NCBI RefSeq assembly: GCF_900182665.1
Contig: NZ_FXTL01000017.1
Span: 1 to 64,000 of the forward strand
DNA: 64,000 bases
Direction: 5' to 3'
DNA from: Propioniciclava tarda
GTDB lineage: Bacteria > Actinomycetota > Actinomycetes > Propionibacteriales > Propionibacteriaceae
The notes beneath the pieces are model-generated. The model was not told the origin of the DNA, searched no databases, and saw only the letters and a program-made list of their open reading frames with translations. Positions 1 through 10,970 of the stretch are shown one piece after another; position 1 is the first letter of the stretch; each line of letters starts with the position of its first letter. Position numbers and translations under genes: made by a program.

Positions 1-91
1 CTGCGGACTCGACTCACCCTGCACAACCCAACAATTCCAGCCCAGAACCGATCAACGCGGCGGACTCGCGGACGGATTGTTCAGCAGGCTC

Positions 92-757
92 CTAGGGGCG
101 CAGCAGGCGCGGTGCCGCCTTGAGGACGCCGAACAGGCCGGCCGCGGCGATGCCGTCCAGCACCGAGTGTTGCTTGAGGAAGCACGTGGACGCCGAGATG
201 AGCCCGGTGAGCACCCAGGATGCCGGCCGCACGATCTCCGGGTGTTTGAGGAGCTTCGAGCTCTGCAGGGCGTCGTTGACGCACAGCGTCGTGTACACGT
301 GCAGGCTCGGGCAGACGTTGCTCTGGCTGTCGAACGTCTGGAGGCGCCGCACGACCTCGGTGAACAGGTTCTCGCGCGGATAGGTGGCGGGCTGCAGGTC
401 CTGGCGGTTCGGCCACAGCTCGTAGATGACGAGGATGATCGTCATGCCCGCGACGAGGTGGTAATAGGCGCGCTTGTACTCGGAGCGATCCTTGTCGTTG
501 GCATACAGCCAGCCCGCGAAGCCCAGCAGGTAGGGGAACCAGGCGCCGTAGGCCAGGATCCACTCCTCGCGGAAGGGAATCTTGTCGTCCAGGGCGCAAC
601 GGACGCTGGTCTCGTGCGCGCGCTCGCGGTGCTCCGTGGTCAGGAAGTAGCCGATGAACGCCGGGATGTAGAGCAGCGACAGCCCGTAGCGGTGCTTCCA
701 GACCCAGCGGCCGAGGCGGGTGCGTCCGAGCGGGCCGGGAGCGGCGGCGTCCGTCAT
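92..757 (-). CDS. PAP2-like membrane phosphatase
   Basis: Predicted polytopic membrane protein of 221 aa with hydrophobic spans near residues 28-40, 66-86, 100-113 and 180-195. The motif CPSLHVYTT (Ser151, His153) and a later KQHSVLDG (His197, Asp201) match the second and third catalytic motifs of the PAP2 phosphatase/phosphotransferase superfamily, in the PSLH variety seen in inositol-phosphoryl transfer enzymes. It probably acts on a lipid phosphate or lipid head group; the substrate cannot be read from sequence. The ATG overlaps the stop of the upstream dihydroorotase gene as ATGA, so the two are translationally coupled, although no pathway link is obvious. The usual first PAP2 motif (KxxxxxxRP) is not clear, so the family call is moderate. 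Confidence 0.65.
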   Translation of the reverse strand: MTDAAAPGPLGRTRLGRWVWKHRYGLSLLYIPAFIGYFLTTEHRERAHETSVRCALDDKIPFREEWILAYGAWFPYLLGFAGWLYANDKDRSEYKRAYYHLVAGMTIILVIYELWPNRQDLQPATYPRENLFTEVVRRLQTFDSQSNVCPSLHVYTTLCVNDALQSSKLLKHPEIVRPASWVLTGLISASTCFLKQHSVLDGIAAAGLFGVLKAAPRLLRP

Positions 758-2019
758 CGCTCGAAGGTGACGCGTCCGGCCCAGACGGTCGCCACGACCG
801 GATCCGGCAGCAGGCGTCCGTGGTAGGGGTTGTTCCGAGACTTGGACGCCGTGGCCTCGCGGTCGACCGCGGCGCGGGCGTCCGGATCGACGAGGACGAC
901 GTTCGCCGGCTCCCCGACGGCGATCGGACGCCCCTGCCGGGCCAGGCGCGTGAGCCGCGCCGGGGCGTAGGACATGCGGTCGGCGACTTGTTCCCAGGTG
1001 AGGCGTCCGGGGATGACCATCGTCTCCATGACGACCGCGAGCGCCTGCTCGAGGGCGAGCATCCCGGGCGGGGCCAGGACGAAGGGCTTCGCCTTGTCGG
1101 ACGCCGCGTGCGGGGCATGGTCCGTCCCGACCATGTCGATGGTGCCGTCGGCGAGGCCCGCGCGCACGGCCTCGACGTGCTCGTCGGTGCGCAGCGGGGG
1201 ATTGACCTTGAACGTGGTGTCGAGGCTGGCCAGCAGGTCGGTGGTCAGCAGCAGGTGGTGCGGCATGACCTCGGCCGTGACCGGCAAGCCGCGGCCCTTG
1301 GCCCAGCGGATCACCTCGACGGACTCGGCGGTCGAGATGTGGCAGGCGTGGTAGCGGGCGCCGGTGTAGGCGGCGAGTTCGATGTCGCGGGCGATGATGG
1401 ACGACTCCGCCACGCTGGGCCAGCCGGGCAGGCCCAGCCGTGCCGAGATCGCGCACTCGTGGCAGGACGCCTCCGCGCCGGCCAGGTTGTGGTCCTGACA
1501 GTGCTGGGCGAGGACGCCGTCGAACGCCTTGATCTTCTCGAACGCCTCGCGCATCAGTTGCGCGTTCATCACGCAGCGGCCGTCGTCGGAGAACATCGTC
1601 ACGCCGGCGGCATGCAGGCCGTCGATGTCGGACAGCTGCTCGCCGGCCAGGGCTTTCGTGAGGGCGCCGACGACCACGACCTCGGCGGAGGAGTCCCGTT
1701 GGGCGATCGCCATCAGGTCGGACGCCGCCGCGCCGGTGTCCGTGACCGGGCTCAGGTTCGCCATGGCGTGGACCGCGGTGAAGCCGCCGCGCGCGGCCGC
1801 GCGCGTGCCGGTGGCGACGGTCTCGGCGTCCGTGCGGCCGGGTTCGCGCAGGTGCGTGTGGGGGTCGACGAAGCCGGGTAGGGCGAGCAGGCCATGGGCG
1901 TCCAGGCGGCGATCGGACGCGGAGCCGTCCGACGGATCGACGAAGACCCCGCCCCGGATCAGCAGGTCGCTCCTCGTGCCGTCGGACAGTGTTGCGCCGG
2001 TGATGAGCAGTCCTGACAT
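754..2019 (-). CDS. pyrC: Dihydroorotase
   Basis: Zinc amidohydrolase of 421 aa that cyclises N-carbamoyl-aspartate to dihydroorotate in pyrimidine synthesis. The metal-binding HTHLREPG lies at residues 54-61, followed by conserved HCQDH, HISTAES and GTDHAPH motifs characteristic of type I bacterial dihydroorotases. Length is normal. The ATG follows a GGAGAAG ribosome-binding site. A candidate -10 (TAGATT, minus strand, 2073-2078) would give a leader of about 47 nt. In many actinobacteria pyrC sits in a pyr operon with carAB and pyrB; here its only visible partner is the coupled PAP2-like gene downstream, so the rest of the pyr cluster is elsewhere. Confidence 0.95.
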   Translation of the reverse strand: MSGLLITGATLSDGTRSDLLIRGGVFVDPSDGSASDRRLDAHGLLALPGFVDPHTHLREPGRTDAETVATGTRAAARGGFTAVHAMANLSPVTDTGAAASDLMAIAQRDSSAEVVVVGALTKALAGEQLSDIDGLHAAGVTMFSDDGRCVMNAQLMREAFEKIKAFDGVLAQHCQDHNLAGAEASCHECAISARLGLPGWPSVAESSIIARDIELAAYTGARYHACHISTAESVEVIRWAKGRGLPVTAEVMPHHLLLTTDLLASLDTTFKVNPPLRTDEHVEAVRAGLADGTIDMVGTDHAPHAASDKAKPFVLAPPGMLALEQALAVVMETMVIPGRLTWEQVADRMSYAPARLTRLARQGRPIAVGEPANVVLVDPDARAAVDREATASKSRNNPYHGRLLPDPVVATVWAGRVTFER

Positions 2020-2128
2020 CGCTTCTCCGTTCGATCATCGGGCCCGTGGCCGGGTCGGCTCGCCGGTCGCTCAATCTATCGGTTCGCAGGGGCGGACACG
2101 CCTGCTGCGCCGCCCGTCGGGCGTTCGG

Positions 2129-2134
2129 TAGGGT
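2129..2134 (+). promoter_or_regulatory. -10 box of leaderless promoter
   Basis: TAGGGT ends 6 nt before the ATG at 2141, so transcription should begin at or next to the start codon. No ribosome-binding site is present. Confidence 0.6.
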
Positions 2135-2140
2135 GCGGCC

Positions 2141-2476
2141 ATGTCGACTCTGCTGATCCCCGTCCTGCGCGGCACGCTGCCCGGTTTCCCCACGGCTGTG
2201 GAGCCGACGCTGCTGGAGACCCTGACGCTGATCCTGTTCATCCCAGCGGGGATCGCGATCCTGATCATGGCGCTCGGCATGGGGCGCCGCTGGCTCGCCC
2301 AGGACGCCGCGGTCAAGCCCGTCGAGGTGCCCGAGGGGCACGCCGAGATCCTGCCGTCGACCGAGCAGCTCGAAGCGCGCCGCGAGCTCGTGCATCAGGC
2401 GGCGCTGCACAACGAGGGTCGTCCCGACCGGCCGACGCGTCCGGTGAAGAACGACCCGGACACGCTGCACCCCTGA
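2141..2476 (+). CDS. Small single-span membrane protein, unknown function
   Basis: Protein of 111 aa with one clear transmembrane helix near residues 25-46 and a charged, Pro-rich C-terminal tail that is probably cytoplasmic. It is expressed from a leaderless-looking promoter and is divergent from pyrC. I do not recognise a family. The intact frame, normal codon usage and promoter position indicate a real gene. It is probably a small conserved actinobacterial membrane protein. Confidence 0.7.
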   Translation: MSTLLIPVLRGTLPGFPTAVEPTLLETLTLILFIPAGIAILIMALGMGRRWLAQDAAVKPVEVPEGHAEILPSTEQLEARRELVHQAALHNEGRPDRPTRPVKNDPDTLHP

Positions 2477-2539
2477 CCCGGCACTCCGAGATCCAGCGCG
2501 TTCGCCCGCTGCAGGGTCCCTAGGGCCGACGACACGGCG

Positions 2540-2584
2540 TTAACAGCACGTTCACCTACCCAGCGGGGGGGAACGTGCTGTTAA
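2540..2584. terminator. Inverted repeat between convergent genes
   Basis: Perfect 14-bp arms (2540-2553 and 2571-2584, TTAACAGCACGTTC and its complement) surround a 17-nt loop. It lies between the ends of two converging genes, so a bidirectional terminator is the simplest reading. The AT-rich outer pairs could serve as a T-tract. A protein-binding operator is less likely here. Confidence 0.6.
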
Positions 2585-2630
2585 GGCCGATTCGGGGTGT
2601 CAACGGGCCACGCCCAGCGGCCCTTGTGGC

Positions 2631-3446
2631 TCAGACGCGCAGCGTCCACGGATCGGTGACGATCGTCGACACGTAGGTGTCCAGCCGGACGCCGTCGGCT
2701 GCCGCTCGCTCCCGGACGAGCCGTTGGGCCCACGGGAGCCACACCCACTCGGACGCCATGTGTGCGACGTCGATGAGCAACGGCGCGTCCTGCCAGGCGA
2801 GGAAGTCCTGGGCCACGTGGTGGCGCAGGTCGGCGGTGACGTAGGCATCCACGCCGGCCGCGCGGGCGGCGTCCAGGAACGAATCTCCAGAGCCCCCGAC
2901 GACGGCGACCCTCCGCACCAGCCGCTGCGCGTCCCCGCCGACCCGGATGCCGGTCGCGGTGCGCGGCAGGGCCTCCGACAGGCGGCGCGCGACAGCCTCG
3001 CCCGTGAGCGGTGTCGGTAGGACGCCGACGCGTCCGGTGCCCACCGCGTCGGTACCCGCTAGCGGCACCAGCGGCACGACGTCGCCCAGGTCGAGGACCG
3101 CGGCGAGGGCGTCCGATGCGCCGTTGACCGCGTGATCGACGTTGGTGTGGCCGCAGAAGTGGGAGAGGCCGGCGTCCAGCATGGCCTTGACGAGGCGTCC
3201 CTTGGGCTCGTCGAACCGGATCGCGGTGACGCCGCGGAGCATCAGCGGGTGGTGGGTGACGAGCAGTTCAGCGCCGCGGTCGACCGCCTCGGCAACGGTC
3301 GCGTCCGTGGGATCGACGGCGAAGCCGATGGTGGTGACCTCGGCGTCCGGATCGCCGCAGTCCAGCCCGATCCGGTCCCAGGATTCGGCCAAGGCCGGGG
3401 GATAGGCGTCCTCGAGCCAGCCCATGATGTCGCGCACGGTCGTCAT
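2631..3446 (-). CDS. Nif3-like dinuclear metal-centre protein
   Basis: Protein of 271 aa of the Nif3/YbgI family (NIF3, annotated in databases as GTP cyclohydrolase 1 type 2 homologue). THHPLML and GHTNVDHA near residues 75-110 and a later DVAHMASE supply the conserved His/Asp/Glu metal ligands. Biochemical function in the family is unsettled. The start chosen (MTTVRDIMG) matches the usual N-terminus; a longer reading frame upstream runs through the idh terminator and is not credible. No strong ribosome-binding site is seen. Confidence 0.85.
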   Translation of the reverse strand: MTTVRDIMGWLEDAYPPALAESWDRIGLDCGDPDAEVTTIGFAVDPTDATVAEAVDRGAELLVTHHPLMLRGVTAIRFDEPKGRLVKAMLDAGLSHFCGHTNVDHAVNGASDALAAVLDLGDVVPLVPLAGTDAVGTGRVGVLPTPLTGEAVARRLSEALPRTATGIRVGGDAQRLVRRVAVVGGSGDSFLDAARAAGVDAYVTADLRHHVAQDFLAWQDAPLLIDVAHMASEWVWLPWAQRLVRERAAADGVRLDTYVSTIVTDPWTLRV

Positions 3447-3470
3447 GGACGCCGACCCTACCGACAACGA

Positions 3471-3506
3471 CGAAGCGCCGGACCCCCGTAGGGATCCGGC
3501 GCTTCG
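3471..3506 (-). terminator. Hairpin terminator downstream of isocitrate dehydrogenase
   Basis: Perfect 12-bp arms (CGAAGCGCCGGA, 3471-3482, and complement 3495-3506) around a 12-nt loop, starting 9 nt past the idh stop on the minus strand. The following T-tract is weak (TCGTTGTC). Confidence 0.75.
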
Positions 3507-3514
3507 GTGAGGCA

Positions 3515-5770
<2,256 letters not shown>

Positions 5771-5850
5771 CTATCGCGGAAGCGGCACCTTCGGCGTCCG
5801 AACGGGTCTTGGTCGGGACGCCGACGCTCGCGTTCTGCGTCGGCCGGCTC

Positions 5851-5881
5851 GGCAAGTATCTCGAAATCGAGAGACTTTGCC
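5851..5881. promoter_or_regulatory. Imperfect palindrome in divergent idh/MFS promoter region
   Basis: TCTCGA-AA-TCGAGA forms a perfect 6-bp core, extended outward to GGCAAGT/ACTTTGCC with one mismatch and one bulged base. It lies about 35 bp upstream of the MFS -10 box and about 80 bp from the idh -10. Size and symmetry fit a dimeric repressor site, for example TetR- or MarR-type control of the exporter. No regulator gene is adjacent. Confidence 0.45.
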
Positions 5882-5915
5882 AAGGGGGTGGATCGGCCCT
5901 CCCAGCAGCGAGGCG

Positions 5916-5921
5916 TAAGGT
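5916..5921 (+). promoter_or_regulatory. -10 box of leaderless promoter for MFS gene
   Basis: TAAGGT ends 6 nt before the GTG at 5928, consistent with leaderless initiation. Confidence 0.55.
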
Positions 5922-5927
5922 TCCGCC

Positions 5928-7469
5928 GTGACCCACCACCCACAGTCAAGTGTTGCCCCAGCGCAGCTGACCGACCGCCAACTCTGGGCGGCCCTGTGGT
6001 CGCTCGTGGTGGGCTTCTTCATGATCATGCTGGACGCGACGATCGTCTCCGTCGCCAATCCGGCCATCATGCGCGGCCTCGGCCTCGGAGGCGACTACAG
6101 CGGCGTGGTGTGGGTGACGTCGGCCTACCTGCTCGCCTACGCGGTGCCCCTGCTGGTGACCGGACGCCTCGGCGACCGCTTCGGCCCGCGCCGGATGTTC
6201 CTCGTGGGCCTCGCGGTGTTCACGCTCTCCTCGGCGTGGTGCGGCCTCGCCGGCATGCTCCCCGGCGGGGGACTCGGCATGCTCGTCGCCGCGCGCGCCG
6301 CACAAGGCCTGGGGGCGTCCTTCATCTCCCCGCAGACGATGGCGATCATCACCCGCATCTTCCCGCCGCAGCGCCGCGGGGTGGCCATGGGCGTCTGGGG
6401 CTCGGTGGCCGGTGTCGCGGGCTTGGTCGGACCCATCGCCGGCGGCGTCCTGGTCGACGCCTTCGGCTGGGAGTCGATCTTCTTCGTGAACGTCCCCATC
6501 GGGATCGCGGCGCTGATCGCGGCGTCGCGGTTCGTGCCCAAGCTCCCGACCCACGCGCACCGCTTCGACCTGCCGGGCGTCGCGCTCTTCGTGGCGGGCA
6601 TGTTCCTCATCGTCTTCGGGCTCCAGGAGGGCAATACCTACGACTGGGGGCCCATCGTGGGTCCGATCAGCGTCGTCGGCCTGATCGTCGCGGGCCTCGT
6701 GCTGCTGGCGCTGTTCGTGGTGTGGCAGGGCGTTCAGCGCGGGGAACCCCTGCTGCCGCTGGCGGTGATGCGGGACCGGAACTTCGCGCTCGCCAACATC
6801 GCAGTGACGTCGACCGGCTTCGCTGTGACCACGTTCAACCTGCCGCTGATCTTCTTCCTGCAGACCGTGCGCGGGCTGACGCCGACCCAGGGTGCGCTGG
6901 TGCTGGCGCCGTCGGCCGTGATGTCGGTGATCCTGGCTCGCTTCGTCGGACGCCTCGTCGATCGCGTCGTGAACCCGCGCGTGCTCATCGCGCCGGGGGC
7001 CGTCGCCTACCTGGGCGGCATGGTCTGGATGGCCTGGCTGATGCGTCCCGACACACCGATCTGGCTGTTCCTGCTGCCCGCCGCCCTGCTCGGGATCGGC
7101 GGCTCGTTCGTCTGGGGTCCGTTGTCGACCACGGCCAACCGCAGCCTGCCGCCGCAGTGGGCCGGCGCGGGCTCGGGGATCTACAACACGACGCGGCAGC
7201 TGGGGGCCGTCATCGGCAGCGCGTCGATCGCCGCCCTGATGGAGGCGCGGATCGCCGCGCACCTGCCCGGCGCCGCGCCCAGCGCGGGGGCGTCCGGGAT
7301 GGTGCTTCCCGAGCCGATCAGGGCACCCTTCGCGGCCGCCATGGCCGAGTCGCTCCTGCTGCCCGCTGGCGTCCTGGGCATCGCCCTGGTCGCCGCCCTG
7401 TTCCTCGTGCCTCCGCCGTTCCGGCGTCCCGGCGCGGGGGCTCCCGCACCGGGTTCCGCTCGGCCTTAG
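5928..7469 (+). CDS. MFS drug exporter, DHA2/EmrB-QacA type
   Basis: Inner-membrane proton antiporter of 513 aa with about 14 hydrophobic spans, typical of the 14-TM DHA2 branch. LDATIVSVANPAI (35-47) matches the branch-specific motif in helix 1, and GRLGDRFGPRR (79-89) is motif A in the loop after helix 2. Motif C-like Gly/Pro-rich sequence follows around residue 160. Substrate is unknown. The GTG start is supported by the leaderless promoter. The gene is divergent from idh, with a palindrome between them, and ends 9 bp from the convergent pepN gene. No linked membrane-fusion or regulator gene is present. Confidence 0.9.
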   Translation: MTHHPQSSVAPAQLTDRQLWAALWSLVVGFFMIMLDATIVSVANPAIMRGLGLGGDYSGVVWVTSAYLLAYAVPLLVTGRLGDRFGPRRMFLVGLAVFTLSSAWCGLAGMLPGGGLGMLVAARAAQGLGASFISPQTMAIITRIFPPQRRGVAMGVWGSVAGVAGLVGPIAGGVLVDAFGWESIFFVNVPIGIAALIAASRFVPKLPTHAHRFDLPGVALFVAGMFLIVFGLQEGNTYDWGPIVGPISVVGLIVAGLVLLALFVVWQGVQRGEPLLPLAVMRDRNFALANIAVTSTGFAVTTFNLPLIFFLQTVRGLTPTQGALVLAPSAVMSVILARFVGRLVDRVVNPRVLIAPGAVAYLGGMVWMAWLMRPDTPIWLFLLPAALLGIGGSFVWGPLSTTANRSLPPQWAGAGSGIYNTTRQLGAVIGSASIAALMEARIAAHLPGAAPSAGASGMVLPEPIRAPFAAAMAESLLLPAGVLGIALVAALFLVPPPFRRPGAGAPAPGSARP

Positions 7470-7478
7470 CCGTTCGTC

Positions 7479-10061
7479 CTAGTGGGCGGCTTCCTGGCAG
7501 CGCAGCGCCCGCTCTGCGTCGTCGAGTCGCTCGGACACCAGCCGCCGCACGAAGTCGTTGGGCTGCTTCGCGTCGAGCCACGCCTGGACGCGATCGAGGT
7601 AGGCGCGGTCGGCCAGCGGCCGCGGGAACAGCAGCATCAGCACGTGCTGACGGATCGTCGTCGACCGGCCGCCCCAGCCGTGCGTACCGTCGGCGACCCA
7701 CTCGGCGACCTCCAGATAACGGTCGGCGTAGGGCGCCAGCAGTTCGTCCTGGTCGAGTTGCATGAACTGGGCGCAGATCTGGGAGTGCGTCTCGTTCGGG
7801 GTGTCCTCGTCGACGGCGCGGTGCCACGAGGCGGCCTTGGCCTCGGGTGTCGCCAGCGCGGCGAGTGCGCCCGCGGCCTTCTCTGCGCCGGTGGCGGTCG
7901 CGTCCCGGGCTTGCTCTGCCGCGATGTCGGCCTCGGACGCGGCGCCCACCCGGCACAGGTCCGTCAGCAGACGCCACCGCAGGTCGGCGTCCACGGCGAG
8001 CCCGTCCGGGACGCCGTGCCCGTCGAGCCAGCCCCGCAGCGGAGCCGCAGCCGCGGCGTCCGGAACTGACGCGGAGAACGCGCGGGCCAGGGCTAGCTGG
8101 TGGTCGGAGCCGGGCTGGGCCGCCGCCAGCAACTCGGCCAGTCCGGCCGAGAAGTGGGACGCCAGCGCGCGGCGCTCCTCGCGGGGGGCGTAGTAGTCCA
8201 CGGCCGACCGGGCCTGCATCAGCAGCGACGAGACGGCCGTCAGGTCGGTCTCGACGCCCACGCCGCGCAGCACCAGATCGACGTAGTCGGACGCCGACAG
8301 CTGGGCGTCGCGGCACATGTCCCAGGTGGCGCCCCAGCACAGGGCGCGCGCAAGCGCGGTGGGCAGCCCGGCGGCGTGGGCGACCAGCGTCGCCAGCGAG
8401 CGCTCGTCGAACCGGATCTTCGTGTAGGTCAGGTCGTCGTCGTTGAGCAGGATCAGGTCCGGCTGGGACATGCCGACGAACTCGGGCACGTCGGTCATCG
8501 GGCCGTCGACGTCGAGTTCCAGGCGCTCGCTGCGGACCAGCTTGTCGCCGGCCAGGTTGTAGAGGCCGATCGCCATCCGGTGCTGGCGCAGCGTCGGCCA
8601 GCTCGGGTGCGCGCTCTGCCGCACCTCGAAGCGGGTGAACCGGCCCTCGGCGTCCACGTCGAAGTCGGCGGCCATCGTGTTGACGCCGGCCGTCTGCAGC
8701 CACTCGGTGGTGAACCGGGAGAGGTCGCGTCCGGAGGAGGCCTCCAGCTCGGTCAGGAGGTCGGCCAGCTCGGTGTTGCCCCAGGCGTGCTTGACGAAGT
8801 ACGCCCGTACGCCCGCGATGAAGGGCTCCAGACCGACGTAGGCCACGAGCTGGCGGAGCGTGGACGCGCCCTTGGCGTAGGTGATGCCGTCGAAGTTCAG
8901 CTCGACCGCTTCGAGGTCGTACATGTCGGCGGCGATCGGGTGGGTCGAGGGCAGCTGGTCCTGGCGGTAGGCCCACGTTTTGCGCTGGTTGCAGAACGTC
9001 GCCCACACCTCGACGCCGGTGTTGTACTGCTCGGCGATCTGCTCCTGGACGAAGTGGGACGCCCACTCGGCGAAGCTCTCGTTCAGCCAGAGGTCGTCCC
9101 ACCACTTCATCGTCACGAGATCGCCGAACCACATGTGCGCCATCTCGTGCAGGATCGTGTTGTCGCGCGCCTCGTAGGACGCCGCCGTCACGCGGCTGCG
9201 GAACAGATACTCATCGCGGAACGTCACGCAGCCGGCATTCTCCATCGCGCCGAAGTTGAACTCGGGCACGAACACCTGGGCGTAGTCGTCGAACGGGTAC
9301 GGCTGGCCGAAGACATCCTCGAAGACGGCGAAGCCGCGCTTGGTGGTCTCGAAGATTCGCTCGGCGTCCAGGGCGGAGGCCAGCGACTCGCGGCAGGCGA
9401 TCGAGAGGTCGCGGCGTCCGGTCGGGGCGTCGTAGGTGTCGTGGACGACGTGGAAGTCGCCGGCGCAGATCGCCGTGATGTAGGTCGACATCCGCTCGGT
9501 GGTCGCGAACTCCCAGCGCCGGACGCCGTCGGTCGCCTCCGGCAGCCCCGGGGTGGGGGAGTTGGAGATCACGGTCCAGGGCTCGGGGGCGATCACCGTG
9601 AAGCGGAAGGTGGCCTTGAGGTCAGGCTGCTCGAACGTCGCGAAGGCGCGGCGGGCGTCCGCGGTCTCGAACTGGCTGTACAGGTAGACACGATCGTCCG
9701 CCGGGTCGACGAACCGGTGCAGTCCCTCGCCGGTGCGGGAGAAACGCATCGTCGAGGCGACCATCAGTTCGTGCTCGCCGGGCTCGACGTAGAAGAAGAG
9801 GTGCTCACCGTCGAAGGTCTTGTCGTCGATGGTGAGCGGCTGGCCGTCCAGGGTGGCGTTGGCCACGGCGTCCGCGATGAGGTTGACGCAGGTGTCGGCG
9901 GCCGTCAGCGCCTCGAACCGAACCCGGGTGGAGCTCAGGAAGTTCTGTTCGGGCGTCGCCGTGCTCCGCGGGTCCAGGTCGATGACGACGTCGTACGACT
10001 CGACGCGGACCTGGGTCGAGCGGGCCTGCGCCTCGGCGCGGGAAATGTTGGCGGCGAACAT
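7479..10061 (-). CDS. pepN: Aminopeptidase N, M1 family
   Basis: Zinc metallo-aminopeptidase of 860 aa that removes N-terminal residues from peptides in the cytoplasm. The exopeptidase motif GAMEN is at 271-275, and the zinc site HEMAH(305-309)...NE(327-328) fits HExxH-x18-E. The C-terminal ERAP1-like helical domain is complete. The ATG chosen has AGGA about 8 nt upstream; the longer frame has 14 extra residues and no support. A TAGGGT -10 (minus strand, 10107-10112) gives a short leader containing a GCCCAC/GTGGGC hairpin. The neighbouring Rv2466c-like gene is also next to pepN in M. tuberculosis. Confidence 0.95.
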   Translation of the reverse strand: MFAANISRAEAQARSTQVRVESYDVVIDLDPRSTATPEQNFLSSTRVRFEALTAADTCVNLIADAVANATLDGQPLTIDDKTFDGEHLFFYVEPGEHELMVASTMRFSRTGEGLHRFVDPADDRVYLYSQFETADARRAFATFEQPDLKATFRFTVIAPEPWTVISNSPTPGLPEATDGVRRWEFATTERMSTYITAICAGDFHVVHDTYDAPTGRRDLSIACRESLASALDAERIFETTKRGFAVFEDVFGQPYPFDDYAQVFVPEFNFGAMENAGCVTFRDEYLFRSRVTAASYEARDNTILHEMAHMWFGDLVTMKWWDDLWLNESFAEWASHFVQEQIAEQYNTGVEVWATFCNQRKTWAYRQDQLPSTHPIAADMYDLEAVELNFDGITYAKGASTLRQLVAYVGLEPFIAGVRAYFVKHAWGNTELADLLTELEASSGRDLSRFTTEWLQTAGVNTMAADFDVDAEGRFTRFEVRQSAHPSWPTLRQHRMAIGLYNLAGDKLVRSERLELDVDGPMTDVPEFVGMSQPDLILLNDDDLTYTKIRFDERSLATLVAHAAGLPTALARALCWGATWDMCRDAQLSASDYVDLVLRGVGVETDLTAVSSLLMQARSAVDYYAPREERRALASHFSAGLAELLAAAQPGSDHQLALARAFSASVPDAAAAAPLRGWLDGHGVPDGLAVDADLRWRLLTDLCRVGAASEADIAAEQARDATATGAEKAAGALAALATPEAKAASWHRAVDEDTPNETHSQICAQFMQLDQDELLAPYADRYLEVAEWVADGTHGWGGRSTTIRQHVLMLLFPRPLADRAYLDRVQAWLDAKQPNDFVRRLVSERLDDAERALRCQEAAH

Positions 10062-10207
10062 CGAAGGTCCTGACGTTGACGGACGCCCACGGTGGGCTTT
10101 CAAAGCACCCTAACCGCTCGCCGGACGAGACCGGATGGCTGCGGGACGCCGCGGACGGGGTTCACTTTTCGGTTTCGGTTGGTGGGGACCACATGTGCCA
10201 GCGGATC

Positions 10208-10213
10208 TAGGGT
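10208..10213 (+). promoter_or_regulatory. -10 box of leaderless promoter
   Basis: TAGGGT followed by 6 nt and the ATG at 10220. Confidence 0.6.
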
Positions 10214-10219
10214 TGCCCC

Positions 10220-10849
10220 ATGACGACTGTTGACTTCTGGTTCGATCCGATCTGCCCGTGGGCCTGGATGACCTCGCGCTGGATGCTCGAGGTGGAGAAG
10301 GTGCGCGACGTCCGCACCGTGTTCCACGTCATGAGCCTCGCGGTGCTGAACGAGGGCCGCGATCTGCCGGAGGATTACCGCAAGCACATGGACGAGGCCT
10401 GGGGCCCGGCCCGCGTCGCTGTGGCGGTGGGGCAGAAGTTCGGGCCCGGCGCCCTGCGCGACTTCTACACGCTGCTGGGGACGCGCTTCCACCCCGGTCA
10501 GGAGCCCCGCACGCGCGAAACGGTGGCGGCGGCGCTGGCTGACCTGGCGGTTGCCGGCGGCAACGCCGCCGACGATGCCGACTTCGCGTCGTTGATCGAC
10601 GTCTTCGACACCGATGCCATGGACGCCGCGATGCGAGTCTCGCACCACGAGGGCATGGACCCCGTCGGCATGGACGTCGGCACGCCCGTTCTGCACCTGA
10701 ACGGCATGGCCATGTTCGGACCGGTGATCTCGCCGGCACCCAAGGGTGAAGAGGCCGGCAACTTGTTCGACGGCTTCGAGAAGATGACGGCGTACCCCGG
10801 GTTCTTCGAGCTCAAGCGGACGCGTACGGTCGGCCCGATCTTCGACTGA
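10220..10849 (+). CDS. DsbA-fold protein of the mycothiol-dependent nitroreductase (Rv2466c) family
   Basis: Cytoplasmic thioredoxin/DsbA-fold protein of 209 aa. The N-terminus [18 protein letters not shown] aligns with Rv2466c, an oxidoreductase that uses mycothiol and activates nitro prodrugs. The active site reads C12-P-W-A15, so the second Cys of the CPWC pair I recall in Rv2466c is Ala. That implies a monothiol mechanism with mycothiol as resolving thiol. The cis-Pro region GTPVLHLNG is present near residue 155. The pepN neighbour matches mycobacterial synteny. Expression is from a leaderless promoter, ending at a hairpin. Confidence 0.85.
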   Translation: MTTVDFWFDPICPWAWMTSRWMLEVEKVRDVRTVFHVMSLAVLNEGRDLPEDYRKHMDEAWGPARVAVAVGQKFGPGALRDFYTLLGTRFHPGQEPRTRETVAAALADLAVAGGNAADDADFASLIDVFDTDAMDAAMRVSHHEGMDPVGMDVGTPVLHLNGMAMFGPVISPAPKGEEAGNLFDGFEKMTAYPGFFELKRTRTVGPIFD

Positions 10850-10869
10850 TTGCGGTTCGCCTGGACGGT

Positions 10870-10892
10870 GGGCACGCGCCAAAGCGGTGCCC
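10870..10892 (+). terminator. Hairpin downstream of Rv2466c-like gene
   Basis: GGGCAC-(G)-CGC stem, CAAA loop and GCG-GTGCCC return arm: 9 bp with one bulge, 20 bp past the stop. There is no T-tract, which is common in high-GC actinobacteria. Confidence 0.5.
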
Positions 10893-10958
10893 GCGCGGCG
10901 GCTGATTCGAGGCGGTGGCTGTTCAGCGGGACGGTTCAGAGGGGGCGAAGCGATCACC

Positions 10959-10964
10959 TACGCT
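10959..10964 (+). promoter_or_regulatory. -10 box of leaderless promoter
   Basis: TACGCT followed by 6 nt and GTG at 10971. This position decides the start of the membrane protein. Confidence 0.55.
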
Positions 10965-10970
10965 GAGCCC

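Noticed and set aside
92-2470. Long minus-strand frame extending the PAP2-like gene upstream
   Set aside because: The extra part is out-of-frame shadow of pyrC; the ATG in ATGA overlap with pyrC is the sensible start.
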